A stretch of 64,000 bases of DNA, taken from NCBI GenBank assembly GCA_002794775.1, contig NBAY01000060.1, positions 222,811-286,810 on the forward strand, written 5' to 3'. A program made the position numbers and the translations under genes. Positions within the stretch are counted from its first letter, which is position 1; every line of letters begins with the position of its first letter. Under the pieces are notes generated by a model that did no database searches, was not told the origin of the DNA, and saw nothing but the letters and a program-made list of their open reading frames with translations. Source of the DNA: Porodaedalea pini (Eukaryota; Basidiomycota; Agaricomycetes; Hymenochaetales; Hymenochaetaceae). Positions 24,878 to 35,603 of this stretch are shown here, one piece after another.

Positions 24878-26288
24878 CTGGTCCGAAGTTCATGGTGCCA
24901 CTGCCATTCTGAATTCTGCCAAAGTTCGTCAGATCGCCCGCCTTGTTTGCAGGCCTCGAAGGACCAGAGGCGACAACCCATCCGTCGGGACCCACTTGAG
25001 CATTTCCGTCACGATCATGGCCACAGCGTGAACCACCACGAGACATGGCCGACCGTGCCAAGTTATGTTGCTCCTGTTGTGCCTTCTCTTTCGCGGCCTG
25101 TATATTGGTAAGCACAAGTGAAATTGAGTAACAAAGCAAGGGCGCGTACCGCCTCATGAATCTGAGCGATTGTCGACGGAGCAGCGACCAAGTTGCGGGT
25201 AGTCCGTTTCCTTTCCCGCAATTCAATCACATCCTGTCCAAGAAAGTCAGCTCAACGAAAGGCTATGAAACAGAAGGTACGCACTTGTAACATGAACTGC
25301 ATACGAGACGACACGTTGCTGCTCTTCGCAAGCTCCTTCATCCGACTGAAATAGACATCCATGTGTCCGCGAGCCTTAGAGGTATCGAGCGCCTGACAAA
25401 CACTTGTCAGTAGTTTACATAAACTTTCGATCTCTTCCTCCTCGGAATTGTCGACGTTGCTGAGCAGCTTCTTGATACACTCATACATGATACGTTCCAT
25501 GAGCATCTGAAGATTGAAGAGCTCACCGATGAACTTGACGAGTCCGAGACCTTGACGCTTGGCCTTCTGAGCAGTGTGGTATTCGTCCGAGTACAGCGCA
25601 CTCTCGCCAGCCTCCCTGTTTTCTTCCTTTTCGTTGGCATCCTTAACAGCCTGATCCTCTGTTGTCTTCACGAGAGCCGCTGCCGCCATCGACTCCTTCT
25701 GCGTCCAGCCGCGCTCGAAGTCTTCCTGACAGCGATTCAGAAGGTACTTACGGAAAATTTGATCACCTGTAATCGGCTTGCCCTCAGCATTGCGGATACC
25801 ATCATCCTGCACGCTCGGACTGATCTGCTCCATCATCCTATGGCACAAGCGAGCATACATCTCACTCCAGGCCGCCTCATCCGTCGCCTTCTCGAATGCA
25901 AGCCAAATGAGCTGAATGAGCGTACGCCCATCCTTCTCACTCTTACTCTTGTTTGCCCACGCAATGATCTGGTTTGAGGTGGACTCCAACTTCTCCATAG
26001 TGGGCTTGCTGAGCAGCAAATGGACTTTCTTGTCCACAATCTCGGTGAGTCTGTGTCAATTGAGGCCCCACACCTGGACGTGCTGCCCGCGACCCAGCGG
26101 TTCGCAGACTGCTCGAGCGGCGCGACGTGTTCGAAGGAGGAAGTAGCATTCACTTTGAACGGACTGGCCGAAGCGCTGATACGGTCCGACTCGTTGAGTG
26201 TTGAGCTGCCACATTTCCTACGCGTACGCTTGTTGCCCACAGCGCCCGCGCCACCTGACTGGAAGAGCGAACCATAGGCGATGGACAC
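24870..26288 (-). pseudogene. eIF4G fragment: MIF4G domain with introns
   Basis: The minus strand encodes the region before the domain (PLEQSANRWVAGST, about 26130), a frame break near 26040, then an uninterrupted 26037-25285 stretch with MIF4G hallmarks: TMEKLEST, IIAWANKS, LIQLIWLAFEKATDEAAWSEMYARLC, RKYLLNRCQEDFERGW, KAKRQGLGLVKFIGELF, HMDVYFSRMKELAKSS. Two introns are kept (25284-25234; a second around 25150-25098), followed by a tail with SMSRGGS-like and GPDGW segments typical of fungal eIF4G. In the living gene MIF4G binds eIF4A during cap-dependent initiation. Here N- and C-terminal parts are missing and the frame is broken upstream. It is a captured fragment inside the TIR element. 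Confidence 0.82.
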
Positions 26289-26787
26289 CCGCCTGCGAAT
26301 GGAAGGCCACCGTGCCCACCACTCATTGACGTCGAGCGCATGAAGCGCTCTTCACTTGACAGTTTGTTCAGTGCAGAGAAGTTCAGACTTTACGGTCTTC
26401 GGCTTGAAGATGAGCAAGTTGAAAGTCGGAAGTCGGACGGCGTGTTGCCTGTGGCAGTGAGTGCGTCCCACCAGGCAGCCGGCGAGGCTACTGCTGTGTA
26501 CGTGATGGTTGCGGTGGGTGTGATCGAGGGTATTTTCAGACATTCTGTAAGGACTTCGGCGCCAGACATATTGGAGTGGCAGCAGATGTGAAGACTATGT
26601 GTGTCAAAACCAACATACATGTGATCAAGTTCCCACACCTCTTCTGTGGATGATGCATCCAGATGTGGGAAATTGGACTCAGCAGTTTTTGTCACCTGAA
26701 GTGCCTCCAAATACAAAATACATCATATCTCACTCAGTTCTTCACAAAAACTCTTCAAAAAAGTTTCTAAATTTATGTTTGAATGGT
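26289..26787. other. Interior of the TIR element, unidentified
   Basis: Overlapping frames on both strands (26340-26591 plus, 26390-26716 minus) have no recognisable domain. This could be the remnant of the element's own sequence or another captured fragment. Confidence 0.3.
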
Positions 26788-27258
26788 TTCTAAAATGTTT
26801 ATGAGCTTAGAGGACAGAAGGTGGAATATTGAGGCTGCAGTAGTGAGAATGGGTGTTTTTCTAGAAAAACTCCTTCCCTGATTTTTCCTGAGCTCAATTT
26901 TGAAGCTAATGACATGAATCTTGTTGGAGAATGGTATCTATATTATATATTAAATTATAGATGGCTTATAACAATGCAGGCAATTTTTTGACAACTGTCT
27001 GAGTCAAGCAAATTTGGGTGAGTTTGAGAGTTTCAGCACAACAGTCAAACAGGACAAGAGGAGACATTCACTCTAGTTCATCCCTCATAACATCAACAGT
27101 ATAATATATAGACCATTCTCCAACAAGATTCATGTTATTAGCTTCAAAATTGAGCTCAGGAAAAATCAGGGAAGGAGTTTTTCTAGAAAAACACCCATTC
27201 TCACTACTGCAGCCTCAATATTCCACCTTCTGTCTACTAAGCTCACAAACATTTAGAA
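26788..27258. repeat. Fold-back repeat (arms about 160 bp) nested in the TIR element
   Basis: 26788-26950 is repeated in inverse orientation at 27100-27258 with only a handful of differences, around a spacer of about 150 bp. The arms share a long common core (for example GAGGCTGCAGTAGTGAGAAT). This is MITE-like. I saw no clear target duplication. Confidence 0.8.
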
Positions 27259-27706
27259 GCTGTTGAAAAATAAATTTGGCAACATTTGTGAACTGATTCT
27301 GTGAAGAATTGACAGAGATATGGATTTTACAAGTTTTTGAGGTGTTGAAATGCTCAAATTTTGTGATCTTCACATGTCTCAAGACCTATGAAAAACACTG
27401 TAACCTGCAGATAGTTCATGGGTCCCAGTATAGGCCCAAGAAACCAATCTAGTACCTGCACCTTTGTCAAGCCATGGCAGAATCTAATGAATTCCACAAT
27501 CAGTTTTTTATTCTACAAAATTCCATAGAATCTATGAGGTGTATCATTTTTCTATCCATATTCTAAATTTCAAGCTGCCAATTCTGTTCAATTCCAAAAC
27601 TTGGACAATTTTCCATAAAATTCTACAAGTTTTCTAAATTTTGGACTGCATTCTCATGACATTCCAAAGATTCTACAATTTACTACAATTCTAATAACTT
27701 TCTAAG

Positions 27707-27733
27707 GGTTTCTGAGTGGGAGGTTTTTCCTGA
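27707..27733 (-). repeat. Right terminal inverted repeat of the Pack-type element
   Basis: Minus-strand copy of the left end. It abuts codon 40 of the interrupted coiled-coil gene exactly. Confidence 0.75.
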
Positions 27734-27853
27734 TGAATCCCCACCGCTGGTAGAAATCGACGTTCCCTGCTGGGGTGGGATCGGTCCCGTAGAGCTCGAT
27801 GGAAAGACTTTTGTCCCGGCTCGTTTTCTCTTTCCAGAAGCCTTAGGCGACAT

Positions 27854-29835
27854 ACCAGTAGTTGATAATGTAAAATTTGATGTATGACTACGGTGGGATG
27901 AGATGTGGGATGATGCAGAATTGAGGTGCAACCTCATATTAGTATGTGCAGACTATGCTCACTGGCATCTGTGGCACTAATTTGCGTCACACGCATTTCA
28001 ATATGAGAACATAAAGCGCTAGTATACTTTTAAGCCCTGTTTGATCACTTTTCAAAGTGCAATAAATTAAAATCTGCTTAGATTGGATCTCTTTTTAAAG
28101 TAATATTATACAAGACTGATGGTACTAAATTGGGATAACATACAAGTAATGTTACAGTAAACTATCCCACAGTAAAAAGTGATCCGTAGAAGGTTTAATT
28201 ATCTGTATATGGTAGGGATTAAAATGCTAAAGCATACAATTGCTCTAGAATATGCTTCTGTATCTATACACGGTTCCAAACTCACTTCCCCATATGGGCG
28301 TAGCTTGAAACCCTGCCTACCTCTTTGCGACTAAAGTTACGATGGTAGAGATAATGTTCTCGATGCCCCTTGCGCTTGCCGTCACTCTTTTCTGTCCCAT
28401 ACAGGATATTAAGTTTATCGCATTTGAACAGACAAAAGTCCTTATGCTGAGCGCTGATCAGAGTTAAGTTGCAATTCTGGAGGCATTTCCTTCTTGTGAG
28501 GAAGCTCGTTCGCATGTCTTTGCGCTCTTGATAGATAGCATGCCAAGATTTGGCGAGAACAAACTGCAAAGCGAAAAAGTGTGGTGACTTGGACTAGATG
28601 ACTCCCGAATATCTATCAGTGCGGTCTCAACTTGCTCACTCTATCCGAGCCTCTGATGCTTCCAGCACAAAGGCCTCACTCCCTACTACTTCCCGAGTAA
28701 TGTAGATGAAGCTTGTTGTTATGGTGTGGATACCAGACGACCACAATCAGTCGAACTCGAGAAAGGAGGGCAAGGGATCATATCGGTAGAGCAAGAGTGA
28801 GCTGTAGGGTGACAACAGATGCTATCTGCATTGAACTATAGTTTATACTCGCAGATAAACGGTATCAGACAATACGTGTGCTCACACGAAGATGCGAGTC
28901 TTGTAGATAAAGGAAGGGCACCAATGATGGCCGACGGGTTGTGGAGGACAAGATCCGAGTCCGAGAGGGAATAAACCATCATCTCTGGATCGTGCGATTC
29001 GAGAAATTGTAGCATCCTAATATGCGAACAAATACGCTTCAGCTTTATGGTGAGCATGATATGAAGGTTGGGAAATACCAGCCCGGCCCTCTTTTTTTAT
29101 CATCACACGTCGCTGGAATTGGACAGAATCATGTGCAGTGGCGCCCAGAATATACACGTATATATTTGGTGGCATGGCAGGGCTCGGATTGACGAGATGG
29201 GACAATGACTTTTGAGATGAGCTCGTGCGTAGCATAACTGATGACGAGAGGGGAGTCGTCTTTAAGCAGTCGACCTCTGTTTAGAACAACGTTATTGTAG
29301 AGGCCGTATCGAACCATGATTTGCCCACGAGAGTGGTCGTTGAGCCAAAATGCAAGCGACACATGTGCTCCGAAGGATCGAGTGACAAGCGAAAAGAAAC
29401 ATCAGGTAGACTGATCCTAGTCTTTACCCGTCTTGAGGTGTCGCCGGACTGTGGTATTCATTTCAGTTTCATCAGCTGGAGAGAAAATCGCGACCCTTAC
29501 TTTTTTTGCGTCGCAAGTGTCTGCGCGGGATTAATATTCAGGACTGGAGTATGGCACATAATTCGCGTGTTCTATCGATGTCCACGATATCGGCTACTTC
29601 GGAACATGTTGCCGACTGACATAATAGAGTTGCTTAAAAATAGTGTCCCGAGTGGAATTGTTCTGTTATCCTCCACCTGTAAATTTGCAGGTGGAGCTCG
29701 TTATCGACTACAGCGCTCTTCCTTGACAAACGTGCGTCCTAGCATCATACAATCCTTCGTCGTCGAGCCTGTATTCAATCCTCCGCTATTTAGTACCCAG
29801 CCCTCACATCCGAAGGCGGGAAGACCCACTCAACC
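27854..29835. other. Divergent intergenic region with possible small MITE
   Basis: 27854-27930 is the leader of coiled-coil member 1. At 28030-28190, short inverted ends (TGATCACTTTT and AAAAAGTGATC) flank AT-rich DNA, like a small MITE. Minus-strand frames at 28282-28569 and 29017-29362 have no known domain and break each other's frame. The last 500 bases are the promoter of the phosphate transporter. Confidence 0.35.
29671..29696. promoter_or_regulatory. Inverted repeat with paired E-box-like halves upstream of the phosphate transporter
   Basis: CTCCACCTG and its inverse CAGGTGGAG are separated by 8 bases, 140-165 bases before the transporter ATG. Each half holds a CANNTG core (CACCTG/CAGGTG). 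Bulky bHLH regulators of PHO genes bind CANNTG-type sites, classically CACGTG, so this may be a regulatory palindrome. The link is inference. Confidence 0.35.
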
Positions 29836-31914
29836 ATGTCAATCCACACAACTACCTATCCGCCGGCACAGAAAGACGGCTCTGAGGTCGAGCACAAGCA
29901 TGTCCGGTCCGGGCTCGAGGAGTATGAGCGCAGTGCCGAGGGCAGCCCGCCTTGGATGCTCACGACAACGGAGCTCAAGCTGCTTGGTATTGCCGGGATC
30001 GGGTTTTTCCTCGATGGTGAGCACCATTTATGCAGTGGATGAGCTAGGCTGAGATTGTCTCCAGCATATGACCTTTTCATTATAAACGTAAGCTCATTCA
30101 GATATTTATGCTTTTTTTTGTGCCTGTGCTGAATTTTATCTTAGCCGGTCGCGACGATGCTTCAATACCGATTGTACGGCGGCGAGTCTCTTCCTGCAAA
30201 TCTCGAGGGTTTCGTTAAAGCGGCTGCAAACATCGGAAGTGTCATCGGCCAGTTCCTTTTCGGATACCTCGCAGACGCCCTTGGACGGCGCCGCGTCTAC
30301 GGGAAAGAGCTGTTGCTTATCATCATCGCGACCATTCTCTGCCTCACCACGCCGACGGGCTCCATCTCACCAAATAGTTCTCTCATATATCTTGGCATCT
30401 TTCGAATCTTGCTTGGCGTCGGTGTTGGCGGCGACTACCCGATGAGCGCGAGTGTTGCAAGTGACCGCGCTGCGATCCGAAGGCGCGGGACGATGCTGTC
30501 GTACATATTCGCGAACCAGGGCTGGGGTAGTTTCGCCGGGAGCATCGTAACCATGATCGTGCTTTTGTGTTACAAGAGTGTGATGCAGGAAGGGAAGACG
30601 AGCAGGGTCGATGGCGTATGGCGAATCGTCGTGGGCCTGAGTCTGATTCCGGCGTTTGCGACCCTGTATCAGCGCCTTACTCTTCCCGAAGCGAGGCGCT
30701 TTGAGGCGGTGAGGAAGTTGGAGGACGAGGATGACGAGCTCACGCACGAAAAGAAGGCACAGCTACGCGAGGACGCTGCTCGGGCACAGGCAGAGAAGGG
30801 CATTGTAGCGGACGAGAAGGTCATCCCGGCCAAGAGCAGCGCGTCCGGAAGCGAGGCATCTACGCCTACAGCACCTTCATCACCGCAGTTGCCCGCCAAG
30901 GAAGGTGTGCACGTTCCGGAGCAGATACTCGAAGAGGATCAAGGTGTCGGAGCGCGTGAGCTTTCCCGGCGAAAGAAGTCGCATTTTCGGGAGTTCCTCA
31001 TGTACTTCAGCGAGTGGCGCCACGCTAAAATCCTGATCGGAACGTGCTCGTGCTGGTTCTTCCTTGACATCGCATTCTACGGGATCAACCTCAATCAGAA
31101 CGTCGTGCTCCAGCAGATTGGATTCGATGGTAAGGAAGGCACGCCTTGGGAGAAGTTGTTCAAGATCGCGACTGGCAACCTCATCATCACTGCGCTTGGA
31201 TTTGTTCCCGGTAAGTATTTGTCCTACTTTCGCACTTGCGTGTCGACTCATGTTATATGCTACGAAGGCTACTACGTTACCGTGTTCACCATTGAGTGGC
31301 TCGGTCGGAAGTGGATTCAAATCCAAGGCTTCTTGTTGTGTGCACTCTTCCGTATGTTCGAAGTCTTATGATTTATGGATACTCCGTGTTTTTTAAATGA
31401 TATTATAGTGGCTATCCTTGCGGGAAAGTTCAACACGCTGGACACGGTACCCTTCATCGTGTGCTTCGCCCTCCTGCAGTTCTTCTTCAACTTTGGGCCT
31501 AATACGACCAGCTATGTACGTCCTTCTCGTTCTATCTCTGCTTTGCCCTATCTAATATTTACACCTTTCTTTGTACTAATGCAGTGTTATCCAGCAGAGG
31601 TCTTTCCGACACGTTTCAAGGCCTTCGCACACGGTTTGAGCGCGGCATGCGGAAAGGCGGGTGCGATCATCTCCGCGCTTGCATTCAACACGCTCACGAA
31701 GAAGATCGGGACACCGGCGGTATTATGGAGTGCGTATCTCCTTGTCTCCCATAGCCTCCTAAGTATTGAGTCTTTTTCGCCTGCAGTATTTTTCGCCTGC
31801 TGCATCGCTGGCGCGGTGTGCACGCTACTGCTGCCTGAGGTGAAGGGCCGAGACGCGGATGAGATCGATGCGGTGGAGATCAGGGCGGCGCGCGAGGCGA
31901 GGAGGGCGGCGTAG
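29836..31914 (+). CDS. PHO84-type inorganic phosphate:H+ symporter (MFS)
   Basis: Seven exons (29836-30016, 30065-30087, 30145-31210, 31268-31351, 31409-31515, 31585-31729, 31787-31914) join in frame to 577 residues, the normal length of this family. Hallmarks: [10 protein letters not shown] at the end of TM1, MFS motif [11 protein letters not shown] (residues 108-118), the phosphate-permease signature [13 protein letters not shown] (159-171), and [28 protein letters not shown] in the second half. A long charged cytosolic loop (about residues 225-310, rich in Glu/Lys and Ser/Thr/Pro) separates the two six-helix halves and is a likely site for phosphorylation-dependent turnover. It would take up phosphate at the plasma membrane. 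Exon 2 is only 23 nt. Confidence 0.9.
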
Positions 31915-33078
31915 GTGCTGTCCGCCTCCTTTCCCTCTTGATCGATCGGTCACCTCAGGATCTCGCGCTTGCGTGCAGGTCTTTATAAAGTATGCGGTGC
32001 GTGCTGTGAGTAATGATAGCCGGATAACAGCCTAGCAGGGCGTCGAAGAGAAGTTCAATGAGCATAATGTGCGATGGGAGGATGTGGTCGAGATATTGTG
32101 CATTTTTGATGGATGCCCAAAGAGAAAAGGAGCACAAGATTCCATGGGGAAAAGGAAGAGGAAGAGCTGTATATTACGACGATCCTCTGACTCGACATTC
32201 TTCAAGCCGATGTTTTAGATGTGGAAACTGAAGATACATTCGTGTACGATCTTGGATTGCAGTCACAATGCAGTATGGTATTTCTGATCACTTGGCTTCG
32301 CGAAAGCGGGTAATAGTTTCGGAAGGGTAGAAAATGGTGCGTGTCGCGCACTTTTTGCCGCTATCTAATTTGACGTCTACTTGAGTTACTCGACGATCTC
32401 GAACGCGCCTTTGCTAATGTCGGATTTCCTGATGTTGTACTTCGACTCGTCGACTCTGCAATACAGACACAGGCCTCCGATGTACGAACTTTCTTTCCGT
32501 GTCTTGCGCAGGATCAGAGCACGAGTCGAACCAGTCCCGTCAACAAAACTGTATATGCGGCAAGGACGAGCTCAATCTTTCATTTCCATCGTTGATTGGG
32601 CTCCAATCCCCGGGACTATTCAATATATCGAAATGGCTCTGGGCTGTGACGTTGCAGCTTTCGCTGAAGGTACAATTCGCTTTGGAGGATGTTCTGTACC
32701 CTGAGTGCGAATGTCTAGAACAGCTTTCTCTGAAGATGTGACACTTGCTCGGCCGTACAAGGAATTCTCATTTCTATCACGTCGAGGCTGATCCTGGAAT
32801 TCACTTTGGGCTGTGTGTCCAGCCGTTCGGAACCTGTCATGGGCCCCATTGTAAAGTTACTTCATTTTTCTTTGGGACTCTTCGCAACTTTGCTCATTAA
32901 GATTGCACACGACTTATCATCACACTCAACACAGGTAAATGTTAGATCAGACTACTTTTAGTGCTGCTCTTATGAGCAAGTGGAGGCGACGTGCAAAGTA
33001 GAGCAAAGCATTCGAATAAAGTGTTCAAATAAAACACCGTAGAAGTGCATCCGAATTTCTGCTTCTACATCATCAGCT
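31915..33078. other. Intergenic region with a possible gene relic
   Basis: Around 32380-32500 a plus-strand frame reads as an ordinary soluble protein segment (DDLERAF...VVLRLVDSAIQ), but stops and frame changes follow within 150 bases. It may be a decayed exon of an unidentified gene. The last 60 bases match the leaders of the coiled-coil family (catcatcagct before the ATG). Confidence 0.35.
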
Positions 33079-34242
33079 ATGCCTTCCCCCCATATCACAT
33101 CGACGCCTGACCAACATAAAAGAAAGAGGAAGAATCCTTCATCTGCTGCGAATAAACGAGCCAAGCGCAAAGGAGCAACCACTGACACCACCGTCGTCCC
33201 CGCTGGACTCGGAATACGCATGTCGAATATCAATGACATTCTGAGTATGCTCATCCACGACAACGCCGAAAAGAGAAGGAGGAGCTTCGCAACGATCGTT
33301 GCAGACTTCAAGAAGAATATGAGAGATTTGGACGATCTCGAACTCTCTCCCAGTTACCACCGAGCAAAAAGCGCGGAATACAAAGCTTATTTTAAAGGGG
33401 AATTAGACAAAATCAAAGACTACTTGGAGGGTAAAGGTTTCTATCAGCTGGACAATTACGAATATCCGGAGGACGAGATCAAGAATATTATAAAGACGTC
33501 AGATTTTGTTTTGACCTCAGCGTCGACTCGGCCAAAGTCGACGAATGTGGCGGATCCTCCAGCTAATCATACCATGAAAAGAACGTCGTCTGCCACAGGA
33601 AATAGCAGCACAACAGGATCTAGGAATAGCGCAAACACCTTGATTGTGTCGGCAAAGGAAGGACGGTCGTCTACTGATAGTGGCAACATAGCAAGCATCG
33701 ACTCCGGTGCACCGACGCTAGTAGCGAACATTGGAAACATCATGGCGAAGATCGAGTCTGATATGGACGAATACCAGAAGAACTTCCAGAAGAGGTGCGA
33801 GATTGTGAAGAAAGAGTTCACAGTTGTGGTTGGAAAGGTTGAACCCTTGAAGGCCAATAGAAATGCCAAGGGTTATGAGCCGACAACGGATAAACGCGGG
33901 GAACTCGAACACCGCATCCACCAACAGAACAGAGAGCTGAGCAAAGTGAGAAGGAAGTACATCGAGACTTATTACGATTTCCTGCTGAACTTGCGGGAAG
34001 CCAAATTCCAGGAAGAAGGCAAACCGTCTCTGGAAAATGACATATACACTGCGGAACAAATCGCCGAACTTGTTTCGGACAAGGAGGTGGTCGAATCATT
34101 CAAGAAAGCTTGTGCTCAGACTAGCCTTACTACACGACCTGGTAGCAAGGTTCAGAGAGCATTTCGGCTACCTGGGCCCAGAGGGCTGGCTCAGGCTCGC
34201 CGAAATATTTCTGGCACAAATCTTTCTAAGGATAGGCAGTAG
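33079..34242 (+). CDS. Coiled-coil family member 2, two-domain form
   Basis: Single exon of 387 residues. The first 35 residues are Lys/Arg-rich like a nuclear localisation signal. Residues about 48-140 contain the family module: an N-terminal helix with LIHDNAEKRR, a coiled coil, then KIKDYLEGKGFYQLD followed by an acidic PEDEIKNII helix. A Ser/Thr-rich linker (about 145-210) leads to a second, diverged module (NIMAKIESDMDEY..., coiled coil, PSLENDIYTAEQIAELV). The C-terminus is basic. No enzyme motif is visible. This is the only member with two modules and one of two with an intact frame. The family is not one I recognise. Confidence 0.7.
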   Translation: MPSPHITSTPDQHKRKRKNPSSAANKRAKRKGATTDTTVVPAGLGIRMSNINDILSMLIHDNAEKRRRSFATIVADFKKNMRDLDDLELSPSYHRAKSAEYKAYFKGELDKIKDYLEGKGFYQLDNYEYPEDEIKNIIKTSDFVLTSASTRPKSTNVADPPANHTMKRTSSATGNSSTTGSRNSANTLIVSAKEGRSSTDSGNIASIDSGAPTLVANIGNIMAKIESDMDEYQKNFQKRCEIVKKEFTVVVGKVEPLKANRNAKGYEPTTDKRGELEHRIHQQNRELSKVRRKYIETYYDFLLNLREAKFQEEGKPSLENDIYTAEQIAELVSDKEVVESFKKACAQTSLTTRPGSKVQRAFRLPGPRGLAQARRNISGTNLSKDRQ

Positions 34243-35101
34243 TGGGTGGAGAGGATACGAGACGAGCTTTGCAACAAGTGGACTGTAATAGACTAAGGAA
34301 TATGTAATACGGAGAAATTAATTGTTTGCTTCGCTAGCATGTGCGCCTTCAACCGAGCGGCAGAAATCCGGACGGAGTTTGATCTCTGTCTCAAACTTAG
34401 TTTGTGCCACATGAGCCGTGCGTGCAATGATGATGACCAATTCTCGGCTAGATCTCCTCCAAATTATTTACTTCATTCACGGTTGAACTCTAGAACCATC
34501 TCAGAAGGATACTCTTTCTCTGTAGTTGCTCTCCGAATCTGGTTTACCCATGGTAAACCAGGATGACTCCCCTGCAGCCGAAAACACTCGTCTTGCTGCC
34601 TGTGAAGCAAAATGAGTAAATTGAAGAATGTGGTTATAGGATTGTCGTGGGTTGGGTGAGCTTAGATCGCACGAGCTTCTGTTGAACCAGTACTAGAGGT
34701 CTGCTGGAGGTACAAAGTGGTGTGTGGTCGAAGTAAAAAGCTAACAAAAAGGAGCACTGAACGGTGCGATAGAAAGGCAGGCTTGCATAATCTATTTTTT
34801 CCACTCCTACATCTTCGCTTAGAGGAAGCACAGAAGGAGGACGCTGAGCAGAGCTGCGGACTCATGAGGCTTCAGCTTCAACGGTAATCGTTTTATTTCT
34901 AATTCACGACTCAATGAAACTTATATTAGAAATAACTCGCGACTATCAGATGATCTTGAGCTCATATCGCCAACTTATAGGCTTTTAGCATGTACACTCA
35001 AGCTCATGAGAAGTTCGAGTTATGATTAAGTAGATTTCACATCCTCCAATCCGTTATACTCATTGGCATCTATTCTATTATTCTAAGACACCTCCGACTA
35101 C
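34243..35101. other. Intergenic; 3' flank shared among coiled-coil family units
   Basis: From about 34800 to 35101 the sequence aligns with 39290-39562 and 47560-47853 (for example the ACTCAATGAAACTTATA and CTCATTGGCATCT-like stretches). The family copies therefore arose by segmental duplication that included this 3' flank. No gene seen. Confidence 0.5.
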
Positions 35102-35603
35102 TCAATGACCTTTATTAATAGACTCCACAATTGCATTGACCTGGTCCGATGTGTAGATTTTTCTGTCCAAATCTTTGAAACCCTTTCCTTCCAGGTATGC
35201 CTTAATTTCAGCTACTTCACCCTTGAACTTTTGACTTGCACTTTGTACCGCAGCCCTATTCCTGGTCTGGAGGGTTTGGACGCTCTTTATTTCTGCTCTG
35301 AGTTGGGTCTTCTCGCTATCGTCAGTAGTTTTTTTTAGCTTGTCTTGAAGGCCGTTAATTTGAAACTTGTTATCCTCATAACGCCTTGCAATTTCATCTA
35401 CCTCCCGTTGTAGACGTGATGATGCATTAGTGACGGCATCCCTCTTCTGTTTGATATTATCGTGGATGAGTACGTTCAAGATGTCTCATGTTCGCCGTGA
35501 GCTTTGCATCGTTATTAGGAACTTCGAGAACATCGCCGGAGCTCGAATGGCTGCTGCCATCCTTACGAGGCCTGCCTGGTACACTTGTCCCCTTGGACGG
35601 CAT
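35102..35603 (-). pseudogene. Coiled-coil family member 3, frameshifted
   Basis: The ATG at 35603 opens a basic N-terminus (MPSKGTS...) that ends at KLTANM. One extra base near 35485 then shifts the frame; the continuation (LNVLIHDNIKQKRDAV..., coiled coil, AEIKAYLEGKGFKDLD, YTSDQVNAIVE) is open for 125 codons to 35102. Corrected for that single base it matches member 5 most closely. Leader and both flanks align with members 4 and 5. Either a young pseudogene or, if the second part starts elsewhere, a shorter protein. Confidence 0.65.

Larger units (their letters stand above)
22687..27733. mobile_element. 5,047 bp TIR element carrying host gene fragments (Pack-type, non-autonomous)
   Basis: The ends are inverted copies of a 27 bp sequence beginning TCAGGAAAAACCTCCC (22687-22713 and 27707-27733) with two mismatches. 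Inside each end follow short TAGAAT/ATTCTA-type subterminal repeats (22714-22860 and about 27480-27706). No transposase-like ORF was recognised. The interior holds decayed eIF4G and prolyl-tRNA synthetase fragments, all on the minus strand, and an internal fold-back repeat. No clear target-site duplication is visible (flanks CAGAACT and TGAATCC). The architecture matches the idea of a DNA transposon that captured genomic sequence; the superfamily is unresolved. Confidence 0.7.
22204..27853 (-). pseudogene. Coiled-coil family member 1, split by a 5 kb TIR element
   Basis: The 5' piece (27853-27734) encodes 40 codons: a basic, Ser/Pro-rich start. The 3' piece (22686-22204) encodes 160 codons: a further basic segment, then a long Glu/Lys-rich coiled coil, then a C-terminal DDDIKKYVKLIEE-type helix. 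Removing exactly 22687-27733 joins the two pieces in frame into a 200-residue protein without a stop. The order (basic tail, coiled coil, acidic C-terminal helix) and the leader upstream of the ATG resemble members 2-5 at 33079, 35102, 39563 and 47854. As it stands the gene is interrupted. Whether any transcript removes the insert is unknown. Function unknown; a DNA- or chromatin-associated role is only a guess from the basic N-terminus. Confidence 0.65.

Noticed and set aside
22868..26288. Functional eIF4G or prolyl-tRNA synthetase genes
   Set aside because: Large parts are missing, frames are broken, segments are duplicated and fused, and everything lies within a TIR element.
27683..27740. 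A continuation of coiled-coil member 1 reading SETLRKLLEL, resembling SEKLRKLL in the other half
   Set aside because: These bases are the right terminal inverted repeat of the element, matched by the left end at 22687-22713, so the resemblance looks like chance.
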